NCBI GenBank assembly: GCA_900555955.1
Contig: USNA01000096.1
Location: 1 to 5,112, forward strand
DNA from: an uncultured Collinsella sp.
GTDB lineage: Bacteria > Actinomycetota > Coriobacteriia > Coriobacteriales > Coriobacteriaceae
Length of the DNA stretch: 5,112 nt
Direction: 5' to 3'
Made by a program: the position numbers and the translations under genes. Each line of letters starts with the position of its first letter. The first letter of the stretch is position 1. Below, in pieces: positions 1-4,808 of the stretch. Below the pieces are notes generated by a model. The model worked only from the letters and a program-made list of their open reading frames with translations, had not been told where the DNA came from and ran no database searches.

Positions 1-360
1 CCCCTCATCCTGTGTTGGCTCTTGGCCCCCCGTCATTGTATCCGTATGCCATTCGAATCACCTTGCCTCATGTGTAACTTGTCTATCCTACATAAAAAGA
101 TGCACGACACATGGGTATGTGCGCCAAAAGCCTGATAAATGGTATGAACGTTGCCGCGCCGCGCGCCAAGCGTCACGGCAACAGGTATTCAAAAGCAGAC
201 AAGATGAAAGCGTCCAAGACGAATGACGTCTCCCGCCGTTCGTCCCAAAAACGGTGCCGCTCGTTTTGCAGTTCTGCCTTCGGTCGAGCTGCGAGCGGCG
301 CTGCTGCGCCAAGGCCGTATCTTAAAGCCATGGAATAAAAGCGCGCGGCAAAACAGACCG

Positions 361-391
361 CGCAAGGGGTGACGTCAAGGGGCGTCAAAAA
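361..391 (+). repeat. Imperfect tandem repeat before the permease ribosome binding site
   Basis: The heptamer CAAGGGG occurs at 363-369 and 376-382, and CGTCAA occurs at 373-378 and 383-388. The stretch therefore reads as roughly three copies of a CGTCAAGGGG-like unit about 10-13 bases apart. Within it TGACG (370-374) can pair with CGTCA (383-387), and TGACGTCA (370-377) is a perfect 8-bp palindrome. It ends just before the AAGGAGG at 395-401. It could be a regulator site or a leader element, or chance in purine-rich DNA. No function is assigned. Confidence 0.4.
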
Positions 392-394
392 GGA

Positions 395-401
395 AAGGAG
401 G
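395..401 (+). promoter_or_regulatory. Ribosome binding site of the permease
   Basis: AAGGAGG, extended by GG, lies 6 bases before the ATG at 408. This decides the start. The frame is open upstream to a GTG at 369, but that codon has no comparable site and would put the Shine-Dalgarno sequence inside the coding region, adding 13 residues of charged, untypical sequence. Confidence 0.85.
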
Positions 402-407
402 GGAACA

Positions 408-1865
408 ATGGCGGACAAGAACGCAGAAGTTGCAGTCGAGGATAACGGCGGCATGAAGAAAACGCTTTCGCTCTGGAACTTCTTCACCATCGGTTTCGGT
501 GCCATCATCGGTACCGGTTGGGTTCTGCAGGTCGGTGACTGGATGGTCGTGGGCGGCGGTCCCGTTCCCGCTATGATCGCATTCCTCTTGGGTGCAATCT
601 TCCTCGTGCCCGTCGGAGCTGTTTTCGGTGAGCTCACGGCTGCTATCCCCATCTCGGGCGGCATCGTCGAGTATGTCGATCGTAGCTTTGGCCGTACGCT
701 GAGCTACATCACCGGATGGCTTTTGGCCCTGGGCAACGGCATCCTGTGCCCGTGGGAGGCCATTGCCATCTCGACCCTCGTGTCCGAGATGTTCGGTAGC
801 CTGCCCGGTCTTGAGTGGCTGCGCGCCGTCAAGCTCTATACCATCCTGGGCGCCGACGTTTACCTGTTCCCGACGCTGATCGCGCTCGGCTTTGCAGCCT
901 ACGTCATCTTCCTCAATTTCCGCGGTGCCAGCTCGGCCGCCAAGCTCCAAGCCTTCCTGACCAAGGCCCTGCTCTGCGGCATGCTGCTCGCCATGGGCGT
1001 CTCGCTGTTCACCGGCTCGCCGGACAACGCCATGCCCGTGTTTTCCCAGGTCACCGGTGCTGGCGGCGGTAAGGCCGCTACCGAGGGCGCCAGCCTGTTC
1101 GCCGGCATCGTGTCGGTTCTGGTTCTGACCCCGTTCTTCTATGCCGGTTTCGACACCATTCCTCAGCAGGCTGAGGAAGCAGCCGAGGGCCTCAACTGGA
1201 ACAAGTTCGGCAAGATCATCTCCCTGGCCCTGCTGGCCGCCGGCGGCTTCTACATGGTCTGCATCTATTCGTTCGGCACCATCCTCGACTGGCATGAGTT
1301 TGTTAAGAGCCCGGTTCCCGCGCTTGCCTGCCTCAAGGGCATCAACATGCTTCTGTACCTGGCCATGCTCGTCATCGCCACGCTTGGGCCCATGGGCCCG
1401 ATGAACTCCTTCTACGGCGCCACGAGCCGCATCATGCTCGCCATGGGCCGTAAGGGCCAGCTGCCCGAGAAGTTCGCCGAGGTCGACCCCAAGTCCGGCG
1501 CTCCCAAGCTCGCCTGCGTTGTTCTGGGCGTCATCACCGTCATCGGTCCGTTCCTGGGCAAGAACATGCTCATCCCTCTGACCAACGTGTCGGCTCTCGC
1601 CTTCATCTTCTCCTGCGGCATGGTCGCCCTCGCTTGCCTGCGCATGCGCTTCACCGAGCCCGACCTGCCTCGTCCCTACGAGGTGCCCGGCGGCAAGTTT
1701 GGCATCGGCCTCGCCATCGGTGCCTGTGCCATCATCATCGGCCTGCTCGTGATTCCGTTCTCTCCCGCCTCCCTCAACATGGTGGAGTGGAGCATCGTGA
1801 TCGGCTGGTTGGCTATTGGCCTGGCCCTCATGGCTTTCACCAATTCCCGCAAAAGTAACGCCTAG
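408..1865 (+). CDS. APC-superfamily amino acid/polyamine-type permease
   Basis: Inner-membrane secondary transporter of 485 residues, a normal length for the amino acid-polyamine-organocation family. After a hydrophilic, acidic cytosolic N-terminus (residues 1-18) comes the family's TM1 signature GAIIGTGW (31-38), the unwound helix that binds the substrate's amino and carboxyl groups. Next are TM2 and its exit motif GELTAAIPISGG (74-85). The central motif FDTIPQQAEE (248-257) sits in the TM6 region, the second substrate-binding helix in this fold. Later come the family-typical cytosolic loop NSFYGATSR...GQLPEKFAEV and, before the last helices, RPYEVPGGKFG. Hydrophobic segments are consistent with about 12 helices, and the protein ends in a short basic tail (SRKSNA). 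The frame is intact and codon use is strongly biased to C-ending codons. It lies 124 bases upstream of an amidohydrolase on the same strand, so it probably imports that enzyme's substrate or exports its product. Amino acid, polyamine or small amide are all possible; the family is secure, the substrate is not. Confidence 0.9.
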   Translation: MADKNAEVAVEDNGGMKKTLSLWNFFTIGFGAIIGTGWVLQVGDWMVVGGGPVPAMIAFLLGAIFLVPVGAVFGELTAAIPISGGIVEYVDRSFGRTLSYITGWLLALGNGILCPWEAIAISTLVSEMFGSLPGLEWLRAVKLYTILGADVYLFPTLIALGFAAYVIFLNFRGASSAAKLQAFLTKALLCGMLLAMGVSLFTGSPDNAMPVFSQVTGAGGGKAATEGASLFAGIVSVLVLTPFFYAGFDTIPQQAEEAAEGLNWNKFGKIISLALLAAGGFYMVCIYSFGTILDWHEFVKSPVPALACLKGINMLLYLAMLVIATLGPMGPMNSFYGATSRIMLAMGRKGQLPEKFAEVDPKSGAPKLACVVLGVITVIGPFLGKNMLIPLTNVSALAFIFSCGMVALACLRMRFTEPDLPRPYEVPGGKFGIGLAIGACAIIIGLLVIPFSPASLNMVEWSIVIGWLAIGLALMAFTNSRKSNA

Positions 1866-1916
1866 CCGGGGCGGATCGGGTGCGCGGGACCCTCTCTCCC
1901 GCGCACTGAACCCGGC
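1865..1916 (+). promoter_or_regulatory. Strong stem-loop at the permease stop codon
   Basis: A perfect 10-bp stem, GTGCGCGGGA (1880-1889) with TCCCGCGCAC (1897-1906), closes a 7-base loop. An outer 6-bp stem, GCCGGG (1865-1870) with CCCGGC (1911-1916), begins at the last base of the TAG stop. There is no T-run after it (the next bases are ACCATTTGGG), so it is not a standard intrinsic terminator. It may stabilise the upstream mRNA end, lower expression of the second gene, or terminate weakly in a high-GC host. The structure is clear in the sequence; its role is inferred. Confidence 0.6.
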
Positions 1917-1921
1917 ACCAT

Positions 1922-1961
1922 TTGGGTAGCTTTGTGAGGCCTTAACCCAACACGGCCTCGC
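1922..1961 (+). promoter_or_regulatory. Candidate H-type RNA pseudoknot in the permease-amidohydrolase gap
   Basis: Two interleaved pairings are visible. Stem 1 is TTGGGT (1922-1927) with ACCCAA (1945-1950). Stem 2 is GAGGCC (1936-1941) with GGCCTC (1954-1959), extendable outward through T1935-G1960 and G1934-C1961. The order stem1-stem2-stem1-stem2 gives an H-type pseudoknot with loops of about 8 (6 if stem 2 is extended), 3 and 3 bases. The last loop is short for crossing a 6-bp stem, so the stems may be alternatives rather than coexisting. It ends 17 bases before the ribosome binding site of the amidohydrolase, where a translational control element would sit. No known riboswitch class was recognised. 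Confidence 0.35.
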
Positions 1962-1967
1962 CCACTA

Positions 1968-1979
1968 TATGGATCCATA
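1968..1979. repeat. Perfect 12-bp palindrome touching the amidohydrolase ribosome binding site
   Basis: TATGGATCCATA is fully self-complementary, and its last A is the first base of AAGGAGG. With no loop it is more likely a DNA-protein site than an RNA hairpin. It may also be chance: one such palindrome is expected about once per 4 kb in random sequence. Confidence 0.4.
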
Positions 1980-1985
1980 AGGAGG
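1979..1985 (+). promoter_or_regulatory. Ribosome binding site of the amidohydrolase
   Basis: AAGGAGG with 4 bases before the ATG at 1990. It is a near-perfect match to the 16S anti-Shine-Dalgarno sequence and fits the strongly biased codon use of the gene, suggesting efficient translation. Confidence 0.85.
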
Positions 1986-1989
1986 AACC

Positions 1990-3267
1990 ATGTCCACTAA
2001 GTATGCAATCGTTGGCGGCAAGCTCATCGACGGTACCGGTGCCGAGCCGGTCGAGAACTCCCTCGTTCTCGTCGACGACAACGGCAAGATCGAGTACGCC
2101 GGCACTATGCAGGACCTTCCCGAGGGCGTTGAGGTTATCGACGCCGCCGGCAAGACCGTCCTTCCCGGCCTGATCGACACCCACCTGCACTTCTCGGGCA
2201 ATCTGACCGACGATGACACCGATTGGGTCATGCAGCCGCTCCTCGAGAAGCAGGCTGTTGCCGTCAAGCAGGCCTACGACTGCCTCACCCACGGCCTTAC
2301 CACCGTCTGCGAGATCGGCCGCTTTGGTATCCAGATCCGCGACTGCATCGACAAGGGCGTCTTTAAGGGCCCGCGCGTTCTGGCCACCGGCCTCGGCTTC
2401 TGCCGTGTTGCCGGTCACGGCGGTTCCCACCACTGCACCCAGGAGCTCAACAAGGAATCCCACCCCTGGGGCGACCAGGTCGACGGTCCTTGGGATCTGC
2501 GCAAGGCCGTCCGTCGTCGCCTGCGCGAGAACCCCGATGCCATCAAGATCTGGGCCACCGGTGGCGGCATCTGGCGCTGGGATTCCGGTCGCGACCAGCA
2601 CTATTGCTCCGAGGAGATCCAGGCCGTGGTCGAAGAGGCAAAGATGGTCGGCATCCCCGTGTGGAGCCACTGCTACAACAACCACGCCGCCGCCTATGAT
2701 TCCGTCCGCTTTGGCTGCGAGCAGCTGATTCACGGCTTCGATATTGATGAGCGCACCATGGACCTCATGGCCGAGCAGGGTACCTTCTTCACCCCGACGA
2801 TCGCCTTCCTGCCCACCTGGTACGCCACCTATCCGCCCGTCTACGTCCCCGAGCTGCACGACAAGTACGAGGGCACCCTGGTCGAGAAGGAGCTGCAGCG
2901 CAACTACGACTGCCTGCGCGAGGCTAAGAAGCGCGGCGTCGTCATGACGATCGGCTCCGACTCCTTCTCCTTCGTCACCCCGTACGGCACCTGCTCCATC
3001 GAGGAGATGTACGAGTTCGTCGATAAGATCGGCTTCACCCCGGTCGAGACCATCACCTGCGCCACCCTCAACGGTGCCAAGATGTGCCACATCGAGGACG
3101 AGACCGGTTCCATCGAGGCCGGTAAGTGCGCCGACCTGCTGGTCGTCAACGGTGACGTCGCCGTCGACATCCACGTGCTCAACACCGACAACATGGACGT
3201 CATCATGAAGGACGGCTGGATTGTCGAGGCTGGCACCTTCGGCGAGGCAAACAAGTACAGCGCCTAA
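1990..3267 (+). CDS. Metal-dependent amidohydrolase, COG1228 (imidazolonepropionase/prolidase-like) group
   Basis: A 425-residue cytosolic enzyme with no signal peptide, expected to hydrolyse a C-N amide or peptide bond using a bound divalent metal pair. Residues 1-58 form the first part of the small beta domain. The TIM barrel opens with GLIDTHLHFSG (60-70), where H65 and H67 are strand-1 metal ligands. K186 in AIKIWATGGG is the lysine that is carboxylated and bridges two metals in this group. H227 (WSHCY), H248 (LIHG) and D324 (GSDS) complete the ligand set on strands 5, 6 and 8, so the site looks intact. Family-typical GLTTV (102-106) and GPRVLATG (127-134) are present. Characterised relatives include Xaa-Pro and other dipeptide or N-acyl amino acid hydrolases, and imidazolonepropionase is more distant. 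The aromatic run IWRW (194-197) after the ATGGG motif and the H143/H147/H148 segment are likely specificity elements. It is probably co-transcribed with the permease. Codon use is the most biased in the window, with almost only C- or G-ending codons. Family is sure, substrate unknown. Confidence 0.9.
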   Translation: MSTKYAIVGGKLIDGTGAEPVENSLVLVDDNGKIEYAGTMQDLPEGVEVIDAAGKTVLPGLIDTHLHFSGNLTDDDTDWVMQPLLEKQAVAVKQAYDCLTHGLTTVCEIGRFGIQIRDCIDKGVFKGPRVLATGLGFCRVAGHGGSHHCTQELNKESHPWGDQVDGPWDLRKAVRRRLRENPDAIKIWATGGGIWRWDSGRDQHYCSEEIQAVVEEAKMVGIPVWSHCYNNHAAAYDSVRFGCEQLIHGFDIDERTMDLMAEQGTFFTPTIAFLPTWYATYPPVYVPELHDKYEGTLVEKELQRNYDCLREAKKRGVVMTIGSDSFSFVTPYGTCSIEEMYEFVDKIGFTPVETITCATLNGAKMCHIEDETGSIEAGKCADLLVVNGDVAVDIHVLNTDNMDVIMKDGWIVEAGTFGEANKYSA

Positions 3268-3286
3268 GCTACCGTTCATCGATGGC

Positions 3287-3317
3287 TTGATGTAAAACAC
3301 AGTATTTGATGCATAAT
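3287..3317 (+). promoter_or_regulatory. Possible promoter for the kinase-regulator operon
   Basis: TTGATG (3287-3292, 4 of 6 to TTGACA) and CATAAT (3312-3317, 5 of 6 to TATAAT) are separated by 19 bases, which is longer than ideal. The surrounding DNA is clearly more AT-rich than the genes. The -10 box lies within an 11-bp inverted repeat. Transcription would start near 3324, so the RNA would begin with the hairpin at 3325-3346. The call is weak because of the spacing and the downstream hairpin. Confidence 0.3.
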
Positions 3318-3320
3318 GCA
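3310..3320. repeat. TGCAT-A-ATGCA palindrome over the possible -10 box
   Basis: Perfect 5+1+5 inverted repeat. It covers the CATAAT hexamer of the possible promoter, a position where a bound repressor would block polymerase. No regulator is identified and the site is short, so this is suggestive only. Confidence 0.35.
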
Positions 3321-3324
3321 ATGG

Positions 3325-3351
3325 AGAGGGTCGCTTGCGGCCCTCTTTATT
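3325..3351 (+). terminator. Intrinsic terminator after the amidohydrolase
   Basis: AGAGGGTCG (3325-3333) pairs with CGGCCCTCT (3338-3346), a 9-bp stem with one G-T wobble. It closes a CTTG tetraloop and is followed by TTTATT. Stem length, GC-rich base, stable loop and T-rich tail fit Rho-independent termination of the permease-amidohydrolase transcript, 57 bases after the stop codon. It lies inside the reading frame that extends upstream of the kinase, which argues against any kinase start as early as 3316. Confidence 0.7.
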
Positions 3352-3372
3352 GCTATGGGGTGCGTCAGTAAG

Positions 3373-3378
3373 AAGGAG
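3373..3378 (+). promoter_or_regulatory. Ribosome binding site that sets a GTG start for the kinase
   Basis: AAGGAG is followed directly by ATG (3379), then ACG, then GTG (3385). The ATG has no spacing at all, while the GTG has 6 bases, which is normal. Earlier in-frame ATGs at 3316 and 3355 have no Shine-Dalgarno sequence, and the first lies just before the terminator hairpin. Confidence 0.7.
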
Positions 3379-3384
3379 ATGACG

Positions 3385-4770
3385 GTGGATCTCAATAGGC
3401 TGATTCTGGGCAAGAGCTACAACTCTACCAAGGTCTTTCGTACCGCTCAGCATGTGGTTCAAGCCATCTTGCTCGGTATTGTCGTTCCGCTGCTTATCCT
3501 GCTGCTCATCTGGGATCTAACCGATAATCCCAATCCCGTTCCGGCCGTTGTCGTCATTGCCGGCTTGGTCATGCTGTGCTTCTTCTTCTCGTACGTCTTT
3601 GTCGTTCCCGACGACCTCACATCGAGCGCAACCGACCGCACGCTCGCCATCGCTTCAAAAATATTCGCCTACACGTCGCGCGGCCTTACGCCCGAAGCTG
3701 CCCTGGGCGCCTCTAAGATCATCCTGTCCGAAACGATCGCCTCTGCCATCTGCTTTACCGACGGCAAGCAGGTGTTGGCAAGCTGGGGCGAGGACTCGGC
3801 AAAATGCCCCGCGGGCACCCCGGTGGTGCTGCGGACTACGCTCAACGTGATCAACAGCGGTGAGCAAAGCGTGTTCTCGCGCGATGCCTCGACCGAGACA
3901 GGTGGCTACTTTCCGCGCCTGCGCGCCGGTATTGTCGCACCGCTTACCGTGCGCGGGCATTGCGTGGGCACGCTCGAGCTGTATTATCCCCGTCTGAGCA
4001 GCATCGATATGCGCCAGACGGCGCTTGCCTCGGGCTTTGCCGACCTCATTTCCACGCAGCTTGCGAGCTTTGAGCTCGAGCGCCAGGACGAGCTTACGGC
4101 CCGCGTGGAGCTGCGCGCCTTGCAATCGCAGGTCGATCCTCATTTTCTGTTTAACACCATCAGCACCATCGTGTCGCTCGTTCGAACCGAGCCCGACAAG
4201 GCGCGATCGCTGCTGATCGACTTCTCCAACTACTACCGTCAGACGCTTTCTGATTCCGATACCCTCACAACGCTCGAGCACGAGGTGGAACAGGGCACTC
4301 GCTATATCAATCTTATGCAGGCTCGTTATGGCGACGGCCGTCTGCGCGTCTCGGTCGATATCGACTTTGAGGTGCGCGATTGCATGGTGCCGCCGTTTAT
4401 CTTGCAGCCGTTGCTCGAAAACTGCATCAAGCACGCGCAGCGCGAGACCGAGCCGCTTTCTATTCATGTTAGGGCTTTCGAGACCGATGACGGTTTGGAG
4501 ATCATCGTCGAGGACGACGGCATCGGTATGAGCGAAGAAGTCTGCGCGCATCTGTTTGAGCAACATCGCCGAGAGGAGCCCGAGAGCATTACCGCCGACG
4601 GCTCCGTCAAGCGAGGTTGCGGCCTGGCGCTCTTCAACGTGCTTCAGCGCATCCATTTCTTTTACGGAGAAGATTCCGGCATGCGCGTGAAGTCCCAGGA
4701 GGGCGTGGGAACGCAGGTCATCGTCGAGCTGAACGGCGAGCCGCATGAGCCGGCGCCGTTGACGGCGTAG
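3385..4770 (+). CDS. LytS-like sensor histidine kinase (two TM helices, GAF-like, HisKA_7TM-type kinase core)
   Basis: A 461-residue membrane sensor kinase that should autophosphorylate on histidine and pass the phosphate to the regulator encoded 38 bases downstream. Two hydrophobic helices (about 24-43 and 52-74) are joined by a very short loop (DLTDNPNP), so almost nothing is exposed outside the cell. Residues about 85-225 match the cytosolic GAF-like region of LytS proteins: RGLTPEAA (99-106), TDGKQVLASWGED (125-137) and GTPVVLRTT. The kinase core (PF06580 type) has LQSQVDPHFLFN with phospho-accepting H253. The ATPase domain has the N box LLENCIKHA with N346, the G1 box DDGIG (377-381) and the glycine-rich GCGLALFN starting at G411. 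All catalytic motifs are present. Classical LytS/BtsS proteins carry a larger multi-helix 5TM-LYT domain, which is absent here. Codon use is less biased than in the two genes upstream, as expected for a regulator. The GTG start is chosen for its Shine-Dalgarno spacing. The signal sensed is unknown. Confidence 0.88.
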   Translation: MDLNRLILGKSYNSTKVFRTAQHVVQAILLGIVVPLLILLLIWDLTDNPNPVPAVVVIAGLVMLCFFFSYVFVVPDDLTSSATDRTLAIASKIFAYTSRGLTPEAALGASKIILSETIASAICFTDGKQVLASWGEDSAKCPAGTPVVLRTTLNVINSGEQSVFSRDASTETGGYFPRLRAGIVAPLTVRGHCVGTLELYYPRLSSIDMRQTALASGFADLISTQLASFELERQDELTARVELRALQSQVDPHFLFNTISTIVSLVRTEPDKARSLLIDFSNYYRQTLSDSDTLTTLEHEVEQGTRYINLMQARYGDGRLRVSVDIDFEVRDCMVPPFILQPLLENCIKHAQRETEPLSIHVRAFETDDGLEIIVEDDGIGMSEEVCAHLFEQHRREEPESITADGSVKRGCGLALFNVLQRIHFFYGEDSGMRVKSQEGVGTQVIVELNGEPHEPAPLTA

Positions 4771-4794
4771 CACGCGGTTGGATTGAGAGAAAAA

Positions 4795-4800
4795 GAGGGG
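4795..4800 (+). promoter_or_regulatory. Ribosome binding site of the response regulator
   Basis: GAGGGG lies 8 bases before the ATG at 4809 in the 38-base gap after the kinase stop. It is purine-rich but weaker than the sites of the two metabolic genes. No terminator or promoter separates the two, which supports one kinase-regulator operon. Confidence 0.6.
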
Positions 4801-4808
4801 AAGCACAT

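Larger units (their letters stand above)
1..407. other. Non-coding leader region upstream of the permease
   Basis: No convincing gene was found here on either strand. Short reading frames exist, but none has a good ribosome binding site or a recognisable protein. What is visible: a 7-bp inverted repeat CATGTGT/ACACATG (69-75 and 107-113, 31 bases apart); a second 7-bp inverted repeat GTTGCCG/CGGCAAC (150-156 and 176-182); a GGCGC-TGCT-GCGCC hairpin (297-310); a GCGCGG/CCGCGC hairpin (343-348 and 358-363); and an imperfect tandem repeat (361-391). No arm is followed by a T-run, so none looks like an intrinsic terminator. The permease promoter should lie here, but no -35/-10 pair is good enough to call. 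The 3' end of an upstream gene is not visible. Confidence 0.6.

Noticed and set aside
1..36. Possible start of a divergent minus-strand gene (ATG at 36-34, open to the window edge)
   Set aside because: Only 12 codons are visible, and there is no clear ribosome binding site upstream. It cannot be supported, but the flanking sequence would settle it.
63..96. Promoter-like TTGCCT with TATCCT or CATAAA
   Set aside because: The spacings are 15 and 22 bases and the hexamer matches are poor, so it is not called.
111..338. A 75-codon + strand frame in the leader
   Set aside because: No Shine-Dalgarno sequence before the ATG, a biased Ser/Arg/Ala/Lys composition, no hydrophobic or known motif, and codon use unlike the real genes.
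375..1295. A 306-codon minus-strand frame opposite the permease
   Set aside because: Its composition (many E, G, Q, D, H) is typical of an antisense shadow, and no family is recognisable. The + strand frame has clear APC motifs.
1942..1971. Promoter-like TTAACC and TATATG just before the amidohydrolase
   Set aside because: Transcription would begin at about the Shine-Dalgarno sequence itself, leaving no usable leader, and the hexamers match only 4 of 6.
3316..3384. An earlier ATG start (3316) for the kinase, adding 23 residues
   Set aside because: No Shine-Dalgarno sequence is present, the extension would translate the terminator hairpin, and the GTG at 3385 has a well-spaced AAGGAG.
1942..3462. 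A 506-codon open frame on the minus strand opposite the amidohydrolase
   Set aside because: It mirrors a gene with extreme C/G-ending codon bias, which removes stops from the opposite strand. Its product is rich in V, D, G, L and A with no recognisable domain, while the + strand gene has intact catalytic motifs.
3655..4806. A 383-codon minus-strand frame opposite the kinase
   Set aside because: Shadow of the histidine kinase. It has no recognisable domain and covers the conserved H, N and G boxes on the other strand.
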